Counted from the stretch's first letter, positions 29,304 to 38,474 are shown. The stretch is 64,000 nucleotides of DNA from JAUIAI01 sp041396585 (GCA_041396585.1 JAWKYG010000003.1:62001-126000), one strand, 5' to 3'. The notes: a model not told the origin generated them from the letters alone. A program made the numbers and translations.

Positions 29304-30655
29304 GACGAGGCTCCCACGGGCTGGGTGCGGATCCAGACCGCATGCGATCGCCGCCGTGCGTCCACGGAACGCCAGAATGCATCGATCGCGGCCTCGTCAT
29401 GGGCCGGGCACACGCCATCCATGGTCATCGGCCCGGTCACGTTGGCAGCGGCGGCATCATCGAACACCGCGAGCGGGCGCTCGCCGCGCTCGAGCGCATC
29501 CATGGCGTTGAGCAGCGCACGGCGGTGCGCCATGATCGCCTTGTCGGTCGTGCCCAGATGCTCGCGCGTGCGGTCCTGAATCGCCCCCAGCGATTCAACC
29601 GCCCATTGGTCGTGCACATTGATATCGTTGCCCAGGCCCGTATAAGTGACACTCTGCTGGTCGGCGGCCGAGAAGCCATAGCGATTGGCCGCGCCGGTGA
29701 TCGGAACGTAATCGGGCAGAGTGTGGGCGCGCAGGCGCTGCTCACGCATCAAGGCGTGATCGATCGGGCCATCGAAGCTGGTGAACATCGCATGCCAATA
29801 GTTGTGATGATCATCCACCGGCAGATGCCATTGCGTGATCGTCATGGTTTCCGACAGAGGAATGACGAACGCGTTCGGGAACAACTGATTGGTCACCCGT
29901 ACATGGGTGCCCGCGTCGCCCATCGGTCGCAGGGTGATCAGGCGCATCCCGTAGTCGGTCGCCTCGACACGAATCTCTGGGCTCGAATACTCGCGCAGCA
30001 CACGGGTCATCGGCCATTCGGAATTGGCCGAGGTGCTGCGAAACTGGCGGCCATAGGCCAGTGTCGAATCTTCGTCTTCGAAGAACCGGTGCAGAAAAGA
30101 CGCATGCACCGGATCGATTCCAACCTCCAGCGCCTGCAACCAGTTGCATGACCAGAGCCCCTTGAACGAGAAGCTGTGGCTGGCCGGCGCATTGAAGCAA
30201 TCGAGCGCCGGCATGGCCGGGGGCTCGCCATCGCCGAACCAGGCAAACAAACTGCCATTGAGTTCGCGAACCGGATAGGCACGCTGGCGAATTCGCGTAT
30301 GCAGCTGGGAGCCGGGCGGTTCGCCGGGTGTCTCCAGGCACATTCCCTGGCCATTGAACAGCCAGCCATGAAACGGGCAGCGCAGACCGCCGTGTTCGAG
30401 CCGCCCGTAACTGAGATCGGCGCCGCGGTGCGGGCAATCGCGATCCAGCAGTGCCGGACGCCCCTGGTCATCACGAAACAGCACGAAATCCTGGCCCAGC
30501 GCACGGACCGGAACCACCGGCCGGCGCGGCCCCTCGGAGCCTGCATCGAGTTCATCGACCAGGGCGATCGGATGCCAATACTGACGCAACAGCCGCCCGC
30601 CCGGGCTTTGCGGGCCCACCTGGGTGAGGCGTCGGTTCTGTTCGGCCGGGATCAT
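29300..30655 (-). CDS. Rieske non-haem iron oxygenase, alpha subunit
   Basis: 451 residues. The Rieske cluster motif is C74-X-H76 and C93-X2-H96 (CPHRGAD, then CPFHGW). The mononuclear iron site follows as GIDPVHASFLH with D181, H184 and H189. Domain order and length fit phthalate-oxygenase-like (single-subunit) enzymes, which hydroxylate or demethylate with electrons from a ferredoxin. ATG 30655 is chosen for its AAGGAG 6-7 bases upstream; the frame runs open to 30820. First gene of the operon with the GS-like ligase and ferredoxin. Substrate unknown. Confidence 0.9.
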   Translation of the reverse strand: MIPAEQNRRLTQVGPQSPGGRLLRQYWHPIALVDELDAGSEGPRRPVVPVRALGQDFVLFRDDQGRPALLDRDCPHRGADLSYGRLEHGGLRCPFHGWLFNGQGMCLETPGEPPGSQLHTRIRQRAYPVRELNGSLFAWFGDGEPPAMPALDCFNAPASHSFSFKGLWSCNWLQALEVGIDPVHASFLHRFFEDEDSTLAYGRQFRSTSANSEWPMTRVLREYSSPEIRVEATDYGMRLITLRPMGDAGTHVRVTNQLFPNAFVIPLSETMTITQWHLPVDDHHNYWHAMFTSFDGPIDHALMREQRLRAHTLPDYVPITGAANRYGFSAADQQSVTYTGLGNDINVHDQWAVESLGAIQDRTREHLGTTDKAIMAHRRALLNAMDALERGERPLAVFDDAAAANVTGPMTMDGVCPAHDEAAIDAFWRSVDARRRSHAVWIRTQPVGASS

Positions 30656-30845
30656 GGCAGCTCCTTGCGCGCAATATTGGGATAACGCTGTGCAACAATC
30701 ATTGCAGCGGTCGGATCGGCTGCCGTCAAGCGATGTGGTCAGATTCGCGCACGGCGCTGCGACGCGTCCGAAGCGGAGAGACCGCTGCGGGCCAGCCGCC
30801 CGCATGATTCGACCGACCATCCCGATTCGTCCCGATCATTTCACG

Positions 30846-31238
30846 ATGCAGCATCTCGAGCCTCTCGACGCCAAGGCATTTCTCGATGCCACCCCGGACG
30901 CCTTGTTCATCGATTGCCGCAGCGATGCCGAGCACTTTTTCGTGGGCCATCCTGTCGGCGCGCTTCACGTCGCCTGGCTGGACGGCCCCGACTGGGAGCG
31001 CAATCCGCACTTCGAGGGCGAGATCAAACGGCTCGCCGGACATTCACAGGATCGCCCCGTGGTGCTGATCTGCCGCAGCGGACGCCGCTCGATCGACGCC
31101 GGGCTGGCGCTGGAGCAGGCGGGTTTCACGCAGATCTACAACGTTCGCTATGGCTTCGAGGGCGAACTCGATGATCATCATCAGCGGGGCCGCCTCAATG
31201 GCTGGCGCTTTGCGGGGCTTCCCTGGCAGCAGCTTTGA
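30846..31238 (+). CDS. rhodanese-like sulfurtransferase domain protein
   Basis: 130-residue single rhodanese domain. The active-site loop CRSGRRS (C76) follows PVVLI, and FIDCRSDAEHFFVGHPVGALHV is the usual first half. Such proteins carry a persulfide sulfur or act as cyanide/thiosulfate sulfurtransferases; the specific role is unknown. An in-frame ATG lies 42 bases earlier; 30846 fits family length. Transcribed away from the Rieske operon across a 190-base gap that should hold both promoters. Confidence 0.85.
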   Translation: MQHLEPLDAKAFLDATPDALFIDCRSDAEHFFVGHPVGALHVAWLDGPDWERNPHFEGEIKRLAGHSQDRPVVLICRSGRRSIDAGLALEQAGFTQIYNVRYGFEGELDDHHQRGRLNGWRFAGLPWQQL

Positions 31239-31359
31239 GCGATCACGGAGTGACCGCTGACTTCCCCGGCCGGCCCGGTCTGTGCAAGGCCTGAAGCGGC
31301 GTCTTGTCAGACCGCTGCGGCGAATGAACCATCGGCGCCCGAGATGATTCAACGAGCCA

Positions 31360-31617
31360 TCAGTGCACAGACATCGGTTGCCGCATCAGGCTCTGGAAAG
31401 TGGCGAGATAGTCATCGATGTCCTCCACCGACGCCTCGCCATCGCCAGCGAGTTCGGCCACTTCCTCGCGGAATCGCTCGGCCAGCGCGCCGTCGATGTA
31501 GGCCTCCCGGCGCGATGCCTTGTCCATGATCTCGAACCCTGCCTGGCGCTCGGGATCGAGGCCATCCGCATAGATCTCGACCACGCAGAACGTCGCACTG
31601 TTATAGATCATTTCCAT
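31360..31617 (-). CDS. DUF3567 family protein
   Basis: 85 residues starting MEMIYNSATFCVVEIYAD, with the central EIMDKASRREAYIDGALAE and ending FQSLMRQPMSVH, the recognisable pattern of DUF3567, a small soluble family of Betaproteobacteria with no known function. GAGGTGA lies 8 bases before the ATG. Convergent with the rhodanese gene. Confidence 0.85.
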   Translation of the reverse strand: MEMIYNSATFCVVEIYADGLDPERQAGFEIMDKASRREAYIDGALAERFREEVAELAGDGEASVEDIDDYLATFQSLMRQPMSVH

Positions 31618-32090
31618 TGCTCGTCACCTCTGACAAGAGACAGGGATACACGGTGCCACACTTCCTGATATCGGCGCCGGGCATCCGGACATGAGTCCAG
31701 GCTATTGCGAATCGATTCCGATTCTCAGCAGCATCGCGGCATCCCGCCTCGAAGCCGCCGCTCGTCAGCCGATAGCGACCGTATACGATCGCCTAACAGA
31801 CTGATCGAGATGCGTTGAATACCCCGGCCCGGGCGCCGCATATTCGACGATCAGCCGATCTGGCCCATGCAAGTGGAACCCGCAGCCCCCGTATCGGCGT
31901 GATCACGCCGACGTTGGTGGGCAAGCCCGCGCAGGATTCAATCCCGGACCTTCAACCGCCTTCGCGGGCGCATCGAAGAAAAAAAGCCCGCCGATCCGGC
32001 AGGCTTTTTCAGGGCATGGCATCGGGTGTGGCGTCTGAGGCCCAGCGTGCCCCCTCACCAGCCCGGCGTGCCACGCACGCGGCGGGCTCG
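31618..32090. other. non-coding stretch upstream of DUF3567 gene
   Basis: 473 bases with no convincing gene on either strand. It holds the promoter of the DUF3567 gene and, at its right end, the terminator of the ntrYX block. Nothing else recognised. Confidence 0.45.
31979..32009 (-). terminator. rho-independent terminator of the ntrY-ntrX block (potentially bidirectional)
   Basis: Stem of AAAAAGCC-C-GCC paired with GGC-A-GGCTTTTT around a 5-base loop. Read leftward it ends in a run of seven or more T, so it should stop transcripts from the response regulator gene about 80 bases upstream. Confidence 0.85.
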
Positions 32091-32914
32091 TCAGTGTCCA
32101 CCCCGGCTGCGATAGGCACCGCGGGCCAGATCGATCCCCAGCTGCTTGAGCTTGCGATAGAGGTGTGTGCGCTCGAGCCCGGTCTTTTCGGCGACGCGGG
32201 TCATACTGCCGTGCTCACGCGTCAGATGATGCTCGAAGTACACGCGCTCGAACGCATCGCGCGCCTCACGCAATGGGATATCAAGCGGCAGATCGAGTGC
32301 GGCGACCACACCGGGCCGGCTGTTGGGCAGATTCGGATTGCCGTAGTGGACCGGCTCCATGCCGCCGCCATAGCGGGTGCCGCCCTGCTGCAGTCCGCCC
32401 TGGACGCCGGCTGGCGCCCCGGGTTGGGCAACACTGACCACCTGTGACACGGTGCCGCCCGATGCCCGCTGCGGCGCATTGGCCGCCGGATTCACCGGCG
32501 GATAGGGCCGCGTATACATGCCGTTTGCGATCGCGGCGGGGTTGGGCGCGCGATTGCGCTGCAGACCTGCCTCGACCGCAGACAGCAGCTTCTGCAGGGT
32601 GATCGGCTTCTCGAGGAAGTCCAGCGCACCGATGCGCGTGGCCTCAACCGCCGTATCGATCGTCGCATGCCCGCTCATCATGATCACCGGCATGGTCAGC
32701 TGGCCATTGGTGGCCCACTCCTTGAGCAGGGTGACGCCATCGGTGTCGGGCATCCAGATGTCGAGCAGCACCAGATCGATCTTGTGCTGCTCGCGCATCG
32801 CACGCGCCTGGGTTGCGCTGTCGGCCAGCAGAACCGAATGTCCTTCATCGCCAAGGATTTCGATAGCAGCTCGCGGATGCCTATTTCGTCGTCGACTACG
32901 AGTATCTCGGCCAT
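32091..32914 (-). CDS. NtrX-like response regulator (receiver plus Fis-type HTH), apparent 1-nt frameshift
   Basis: The ATG at 32914 opens MAEILVVDDEIGIRELLS in one frame; the continuation EILGDEGHSVLLADSATQ lies in another. Adding one G in GCTATCGAAATCC (about 32856-32863) restores a normal receiver domain with phospho-acceptor D in LVLLDIWMPDTDG and the K of EKPIT. After about residue 120 comes a Pro/Asn/Gly linker and a C-terminal Fis-type helix-turn-helix (MTRVAEKTGLERTHLYRKLKQLGI). There is no sigma-54 AAA+ domain, unlike classical NtrX. It overlaps the 3' end of the kinase gene by 19 bases. The missing base is either a sequence error or a real lesion. Confidence 0.82.
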
Positions 32915-35262
32915 GCATCATGCTCGTGGGTGTCTCGCAACTGATCGGGCGACGAAGACTCGGCGCTGTCGGCGAGATTGGTGAATGTGATCGTCACTTG
33001 GGCGCCAGCCACCTGGGTGACCTCCTCCGGGCCGTTCTCTGCGGCCAGATCCGATACCTGTTCTGCGGGCAAATTGATCGTATCAATTCTAGCCCCATGT
33101 TCGTCGGCGATTTTCTTCACGATGGCCAGGCCCAATCCGGTGCCTCTGGGCTTGCTTGTCACATAGGGTTCGAACAGTCGCCCCTGCAGCCTGCTGGGAA
33201 ATCCCGGACCATTGTCGCGGATGACCAATCGAACCGCTTTGCCCGCGTCCGGCCCGGCACCGAGCTCGGTGATAACCAGAACATTGGGCTCGGGCGTCTT
33301 CTCGATCGCCTCCTGCGCATTCTTGACCAGATTGTGGATGAGCTGGCGCAATTGCGTGCGATCGCCCATGACCATGGGCAATGCTTCGCCCAGGCGCAGT
33401 GTCGGGCGGACCGCACCCGTGCCGCTAGCCTGATACAGACCGATCACATCTTCGACAAGGCTGTTCAGATCCAGAGGCTCCAACCTCGCCGCAGGCAAGC
33501 GGGCGTATTCACGGAATTCGTCCACCATCAGCTTCAAGGCACCGACCTGGTTCACGATGGTGGTTGCACTGCGGCGCAGCAATTCGGCATCGGTATCGGC
33601 CAGCCGCGGAACCAGTTTGACCAGCAGACGCTCGGCCGAAAGCTGGATCGGTGTCAGCGGATTCTTGATCTCGTGAGCCAGTCGGCGCGCCACTTCGGCC
33701 CAGGTGTTGGCGCGCTGAGCCGAAATGAGTTCGGTGATCTCGTCAAAAACGATCACATAACCGACCCGACGCTCGGGCAGGATCGAACCGCGGGCCACGA
33801 TGGTGCGCCCGGCCCTCAGGTTGTAATCACCACCCACGGAACTGGGCTGTTCGTCGAGCGTGAACTGGCGTTGCCAGCTGGCCGCGCCCGCCTCGGCCTG
33901 CTCGGTAAATGCGCGACGGATCTCCGGCGCGATCCGCGCCAGCGGCTCGATCTCGGCGATCGGCTCGTCCACATGCTCGAAGGTGCTGATGCCGAGCACA
34001 CGCTCGGCACCCTGATTGGCCAGCACCAGGCGGAAATCGGAATCGAGCACCAGCACACCGGCCGTGAGGTTGGACAGCACACTCTCCAGACGGGCATTGA
34101 CCTGTTCGAGCTCGCGCCGGTTGCGATCCACCAGGCTGCGCGCCTCCTGCAGCTGACGGGTCATGGCATTGAACGACTGGGTGAGCACCCCGAGCTCGCT
34201 ACGCCCGGAATAGTCCTTTACCTGGCGATAGTCGCCCTCGGCGACGGCCCGCGTGCCGGCGGCGAGCATCGACAAAGGCCCCGTGAGCCAGCCCGAAAGC
34301 AGAAAGGCAGCGGCGATCGCTGCAAACGCGGTGAGGAAGAAAAGCAGGGTGAGCGTGACGCTGAACAAGCGCTTCAGGCTTGCGCGCGAGGCCATCAGCT
34401 GGCTGTACTCAGCGCGCCCGCGGGCGATCGAATCGGCGCTCTCGGCCAGCGCGGGCGGCACCGGCTGCATCACCTGAAGGTAATAATCATTGCCTGGCTG
34501 GCCGTCGCCACTGCTGATCGGAACGATCACCCGAAGCTGCAACTCGCTGCCGCCGGCCGCGTTTTTGATCAGGGATTCGAACTCCGCGTACAGGCGCGAC
34601 ATGCGCACCTGTCGAAGTTGATCCGTGCTGGGCAGATCCGGCACCAGTGGCGCGCCGAGACTGCCGGCCACGGCCACGATCTTGCCTCGCCCGGTGACCA
34701 CGACGCTCTCGGCGACCGCGGTGCGGTCACGCAGCAAGCCGAGCAGATTCTTCCAGCGGGCTGGGTCCGCATCGGCGAGATCGAGCGCCATCGCGCGCGC
34801 CTTCTGCCGGGTGTCCTCACGCTGCGCATCGAGCGCCGCGCGGCCCATCGTCAAGCCCGATTCCAGCGCGCGCTCGAGTGGAACATCGAACCAGGATTCG
34901 ATCGAGCGCCCGAGAAAGGTGACCGCGACCAGATAGATCAGCAAGACCGGCACCAGGGTCATCAGGCTGAACGAGATCGCCATCCGGGCCATCAGCCGCG
35001 TACCGAACAGGCCCCGCCGGTAGCGCTGCACCAGACGGCGCAGCAACTCGAGCACCAGGGCGAGCAGACCGACCGCCGCGGCAACGGTAAGCCAGAACAG
35101 CACGCCGTAGGCCTGCTGAAAGTACTGGGTGTTGGCCGTGGCGGTGGCGAGCAGTGCCAACAGCACCAGCGCGAATGCGCAGGCACCGATCAGCGCGACC
35201 CGAAGCAGCCGGCCTACGGCTCGCTTGTCGCCTTCGCCAAGGTCACCGGAAAGCGTTTCCAT
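32896..35262 (-). CDS. ntrY: NtrY-like membrane sensor histidine kinase
   Basis: 788 residues. Two to three N-terminal membrane helices (to about residue 115) and another near 310-335 bracket an extracytoplasmic sensor region; HAMP (GPLSMLAAGTRAVAEGDY), PAS (LESVLSNLTAGVLVLDSDF), HisKA with phospho-acceptor H530 (RRLAHEIKNPLTPIQ) and a HATPase domain (NLVKNAQEAI, DNGPGF, GTGLGLAIVKK) follow. This is the NtrY architecture, linked to nitrogen or redox sensing. Its start lies 49 bases inside the DUF4390 gene, and its end overlaps the regulator gene, so the three are translated as a unit. Confidence 0.9.
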   Translation of the reverse strand: METLSGDLGEGDKRAVGRLLRVALIGACAFALVLLALLATATANTQYFQQAYGVLFWLTVAAAVGLLALVLELLRRLVQRYRRGLFGTRLMARMAISFSLMTLVPVLLIYLVAVTFLGRSIESWFDVPLERALESGLTMGRAALDAQREDTRQKARAMALDLADADPARWKNLLGLLRDRTAVAESVVVTGRGKIVAVAGSLGAPLVPDLPSTDQLRQVRMSRLYAEFESLIKNAAGGSELQLRVIVPISSGDGQPGNDYYLQVMQPVPPALAESADSIARGRAEYSQLMASRASLKRLFSVTLTLLFFLTAFAAIAAAFLLSGWLTGPLSMLAAGTRAVAEGDYRQVKDYSGRSELGVLTQSFNAMTRQLQEARSLVDRNRRELEQVNARLESVLSNLTAGVLVLDSDFRLVLANQGAERVLGISTFEHVDEPIAEIEPLARIAPEIRRAFTEQAEAGAASWQRQFTLDEQPSSVGGDYNLRAGRTIVARGSILPERRVGYVIVFDEITELISAQRANTWAEVARRLAHEIKNPLTPIQLSAERLLVKLVPRLADTDAELLRRSATTIVNQVGALKLMVDEFREYARLPAARLEPLDLNSLVEDVIGLYQASGTGAVRPTLRLGEALPMVMGDRTQLRQLIHNLVKNAQEAIEKTPEPNVLVITELGAGPDAGKAVRLVIRDNGPGFPSRLQGRLFEPYVTSKPRGTGLGLAIVKKIADEHGARIDTINLPAEQVSDLAAENGPEEVTQVAGAQVTITFTNLADSAESSSPDQLRDTHEHDAWPRYS

Positions 35263-35798
35263 TCGCTCTCGAGGTCCCAGTCCCGGTTGGTGAACAGATC
35301 GATCTGCAACGGCCCTGGCAGCAGATCGGTGTCGAGCCGCATACGCACCGCGGCCTCGTAACGTACGTCGCGATCGAGCGCGCTGGTTGAGACAACCTGC
35401 CAGCCTCGCACACGCGTCAGCGATGCGATCGCCTGATCGAGGGCGATGTAATCCTGCGGAAAACCAAAGCGCGTCACCCGATAGCGACGTGTGATCGGAT
35501 GATAGGACAGCCTATAGCGTTGCTCGGCGCGGACCACCCGCCGATCGCGCCAGTACCAGCGCGGTTCGGACAGCTGGAACTCGAGCACGAAGTGCAATGG
35601 GATTCCCATCGCCAGCACTTCCCGCATCCGCGTCGACACCGGGAGGTAAATGTCGGCCGATAGCTGAAGCTCCGCGCCGACCACGCTTTCGACGAGTTCG
35701 GCCCGGGTGACTTGGATCGTGCCAGCGGCGCGCGCCTGCGGCCAGATGCCCAGCAGCATGGCGAGCATCGCCGCTGCCATGGCAACGCGGGCGATCAC
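35214..35798 (-). CDS. DUF4390 domain protein, probably periplasmic
   Basis: 194 residues with an N-terminal signal sequence (hydrophobic to about residue 24, PQARAAG). Pattern AELVESVVGAELQLSADIYLP and FQLSEPRWYWRDRRV matches DUF4390, a family found in Betaproteobacteria between rsmB and the ntrY kinase gene. The function is unknown; its export and position suggest it may modulate the sensor kinase. The ATG overlaps the rsmB stop by 4 bases. Confidence 0.85.
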   Translation of the reverse strand: MIARVAMAAAMLAMLLGIWPQARAAGTIQVTRAELVESVVGAELQLSADIYLPVSTRMREVLAMGIPLHFVLEFQLSEPRWYWRDRRVVRAEQRYRLSYHPITRRYRVTRFGFPQDYIALDQAIASLTRVRGWQVVSTSALDRDVRYEAAVRMRLDTDLLPGPLQIDLFTNRDWDLESEWKRFPVTLAKATSEP

Positions 35799-37414
35799 CT
35801 CAGTTTTTCAATCAACGCGTAGTAGAAACCGTCATGCTCACGCATGCTGGATGAGCAGGGAAGAAGCTGTTCGACCGGCACCGGCGCGCCGTCGAAGACC
35901 ACGGTCAATGGCATTCGTCTGGCGCCCGGCTCGGCGCGCAAAAACGCCTCGATGATGTCGGCCCCTTCGGCCCCGAACACCGAACAAGTGGCATAAAGCA
36001 ATGTACCACCAGGCTTCAGCGTGGGCCAAAGTCCGGCCAGGATCTGTGACTGCAGAGACGCAAATGTCGCGATATCACGACGGCGTCGCAACCATCGAAT
36101 TTCAGGGTGTCGACGCACGATGCCGGAAGCGCTGCACGGAACATCGGCCAGGATCGCATCGAAGGGCTCACCGTCCCACCAGGAGGCCGGTACAGACGCA
36201 TCACCGGTGATCACCTTCTCTGGGGATAGCTGCAAGCGTCGCATGTCCGAGCGCAACCGATCGAGCCGGTCATCATCACGATCCAGACAAACGAGACGCA
36301 CGTCGGCGCGCTCGAGCAGCGCCGCCGATTTCCCGCCCGGTGCGGCGCAGGCATCGAGCACCCGCTGTCCGTCGCGCACCGGCAAGAACTGTGCGGCCAG
36401 CTGCGCGCCGGCATCCTGCACCGAGACCAGGCCCTCGGCAAAGCCAGGCAGCCGCTCCACGGCCACCGCGCGTTCCAGCCGCAGCGCCTGGTCACCGATC
36501 CGATCGCTGGCCAGACCCTCGGTGAGCAGGCGGGTTCGATACGCATCGACCGATACGCGGCGCCGATTGACCCGAAGGGTCAGCGGCGGCGGTCGGCCGG
36601 CCAGTTCGAGAACCGCCTGCCAATCTCGCGGATAGGCGCGGCTCAGCGCCTCGATCCACCAGGGCGGGAAATTCCATCGCGCCTGCGGATCATCGGCCAC
36701 CCGTGCGAGCAAGGACTCTTGCTCACGACCGAAGCGCCGCAGAACCGCGTTGAACAGGCCCGCCGCCGCCTGCGTCCTGGGATCTGAACGGGCCGCATGG
36801 ACCGCTTGGTCGACGATCACCGCTGGCGGGCGGCGCCCATCCAGCAACTGGGACAGCGCCGCCGCCTGCAGCGCGAGCACCTCGGGTTCTGGCGCCCGCC
36901 GATTGAGCAGATTCAAAAGCGCACGCACCCTGCCGAGATCACGCACCGCGGCAAACGCCATGTCCCGCACCGCCGCCCGGGAAACCTCGGGCGTGCTCGG
37001 CCCACCCGGATCGACAGGCAGATGATGGCCAGCCAAGACCTGCGCCAGCGAGTCGGCGACCATTCGCAATTCCGAGGCCAGCGACAGGCGCGTGGCGGCG
37101 CCAGCGGCGCCGGCAGCCGGGGCGACCCGCCTTTGCGTGTCCTTGCGCGATCGGTCCGACTCAGGGCGCACTCCCGCAGGGGCAGCGGGCTCCAGACGCC
37201 GCAGCGTCTTATCGGTCCCTGGGGTCTCGGTCCCTGGGGTCTCGGTCTTCACCGTGTCGGTCCTTGCGGTGTCGGTCCTTGCGGTGTCGGTCCTTGGCTT
37301 ATCCGTCTGCGGCTTGCCCGTCTGCGGCTTGCCCGTCTGCGAGGTGCCGGCCGTGCGCCGGGTGTCACCGCGAGGTTGGCTGCGGCCACCAGCCCGCGAC
37401 CCGGGGCCGCTCAT
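35795..37414 (-). CDS. rsmB: 16S rRNA (cytosine-967-C5)-methyltransferase RsmB with repeat-rich N-terminal extension
   Basis: 539 residues; the family is about 430-450. After an extension of roughly 100 residues comes the NusB-like RNA-binding domain (SRAAVRDMAFAAVRDLGRV) and the methyltransferase domain with the SAM motif LDACAAPGGKS, the DVPCSASG motif and the catalytic cysteine in ATCSVFG. It methylates C967 of 16S rRNA. The extension includes nine TGKP/TDTA-like pentapeptides. The ATG at 37414 directly follows a strong hairpin, so a later start is possible, although the extension frame is fully open. Coupled to the DUF4390 gene. Confidence 0.92.
   Translation of the reverse strand: MSGPGSRAGGRSQPRGDTRRTAGTSQTGKPQTGKPQTDKPRTDTARTDTARTDTVKTETPGTETPGTDKTLRRLEPAAPAGVRPESDRSRKDTQRRVAPAAGAAGAATRLSLASELRMVADSLAQVLAGHHLPVDPGGPSTPEVSRAAVRDMAFAAVRDLGRVRALLNLLNRRAPEPEVLALQAAALSQLLDGRRPPAVIVDQAVHAARSDPRTQAAAGLFNAVLRRFGREQESLLARVADDPQARWNFPPWWIEALSRAYPRDWQAVLELAGRPPPLTLRVNRRRVSVDAYRTRLLTEGLASDRIGDQALRLERAVAVERLPGFAEGLVSVQDAGAQLAAQFLPVRDGQRVLDACAAPGGKSAALLERADVRLVCLDRDDDRLDRLRSDMRRLQLSPEKVITGDASVPASWWDGEPFDAILADVPCSASGIVRRHPEIRWLRRRRDIATFASLQSQILAGLWPTLKPGGTLLYATCSVFGAEGADIIEAFLRAEPGARRMPLTVVFDGAPVPVEQLLPCSSSMREHDGFYYALIEKLR
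37205..37339 (-). repeat. in-frame 15-bp tandem array in rsmB 5' end (9 units)
   Basis: Nine consecutive 15-bp units encode QTGKP x2, QTDKP, RTDTA x2, RTDTV, KTETP, GTETP and GTDKT (RsmB residues 26-70). Units drift in blocks, so neighbours are most alike, as expected for slippage or unequal exchange. The array keeps the reading frame. Confidence 0.92.
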
Positions 37415-37416
37415 AT

Positions 37417-37445
37417 GAACCGGCTCCCGCCATGGGAGCCGGTTC
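37417..37445 (-). promoter_or_regulatory. perfect 12-bp hairpin immediately upstream of rsmB start
   Basis: GAACCGGCTCCC and GGGAGCCGGTTC flank a 5-base loop and end 2 bases before the rsmB ATG. In the leftward transcript the only ribosome-site-like sequence (GGGAG) is inside the stem. It could attenuate translation of rsmB or end htpX transcripts, but it has no T-run. Confidence 0.6.
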
Positions 37446-37483
37446 GCTGCGCGCGCGAAGGCCGCACCCGCCCCAGCCGTCGG

Positions 37484-38329
37484 TCAGGCCGCGCCGCGGG
37501 CCATGGCCAGCAGACGCTCGATCCGCTCGGCCGTGTCCGGGTGCGTGGAGAACAGCCCGCGCAGGCCGCCACCCGAGAGCGGATTCATGATCATCATCTG
37601 CGCGGTTTCCGGGTGCATCTCGGTGGTTTCCAGCGGGATGCCTTGCGCATAGCGATGGATCTTGTCGAGCGCGGAGGCCAGCGCCTGCGGGTCACCTGAA
37701 ATGCTCGCTCCGCCGCGGTCCGCTTCAAACTCGCGGGCGCGGGAGATCGCCATCTGAATCACCATGGCGGCCAGGGGGGCCAGCAAGGCCACCAGGATGG
37801 TCACGATCGGGTTGCGATTCTCGTCCCGCCCGCCGCCGAAGAACATCGCGAAGTTCGCGAGCGCAGAGATCGCACCCGCCATGGTTGCCGAGATGGTAGA
37901 GATCAGGATGTCGCGGTGTTTGACGTGGGCAAGTTCGTGCGCCATCACGCCACGCAGTTCGCGTGCGGACAGGATCTCGAGCAGGCCGGTGGTGGCGGCC
38001 ACCGCCGCATGCTGCGGATTGCGCCCGGTGGCAAATGCGTTGGGCGCGCGCTCGTCGATCAGATAGACGCGTGGCATCGGCAATTCGGCGCGCTCGGCAA
38101 GCTCGCGCACCATGCCATAGAACTGCGGCGCCGAGGTCTCATCGACTTCCTGCGCGTTATACATGCGCAGCACCATCTTGTCGGAGAACCAATAGGCGAA
38201 GAAATTGCTGACCAGGCCGAAGCCAAGTGCGATCACCATGCCCTGCTGCCCGCCGATCGCACCACCCACGACACCGAACAGCGCCATGATGGCCGCCATC
38301 AGCATGCCGGTTTTCATCCAGTTGAACAT
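37484..38329 (-). CDS. htpX: membrane-bound zinc metalloprotease HtpX
   Basis: 281 residues. Two N-terminal membrane helices, the VYLIDERAPNAFATGRNPQHA segment, the zinc motif HELAH and a third ligand in AREFEADR, with two more helices between. HtpX degrades misfolded inner-membrane proteins with its active site in the cytoplasm. ATG 38329 (MFNWMKTG) is preferred over the ATG two codons earlier because AAGGAG is then about 7 bases upstream and the start matches relatives. Part of the leftward housekeeping block. Confidence 0.93.
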   Translation of the reverse strand: MFNWMKTGMLMAAIMALFGVVGGAIGGQQGMVIALGFGLVSNFFAYWFSDKMVLRMYNAQEVDETSAPQFYGMVRELAERAELPMPRVYLIDERAPNAFATGRNPQHAAVAATTGLLEILSARELRGVMAHELAHVKHRDILISTISATMAGAISALANFAMFFGGGRDENRNPIVTILVALLAPLAAMVIQMAISRAREFEADRGGASISGDPQALASALDKIHRYAQGIPLETTEMHPETAQMMIMNPLSGGGLRGLFSTHPDTAERIERLLAMARGAA

Positions 38330-38474
38330 GTCCATACTCCTTGCATGTCGCGCTCGTCGACCCAGCGCCGACCACAGCGGTCGGTTGGAGAACGCGGTGC
38401 TATCAAGATGAGGCCGACACGGCGCGGACGCAAGATCCTAATGATCGATAATTTCGTATTGTTAGTACGAATCG

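Noticed and set aside
32518..35361. 947-codon open frame on the + strand opposite the ntrY gene
   Set aside because: GC-rich antisense shadow; the minus-strand product has complete kinase motifs, while this one has no recognisable domain.
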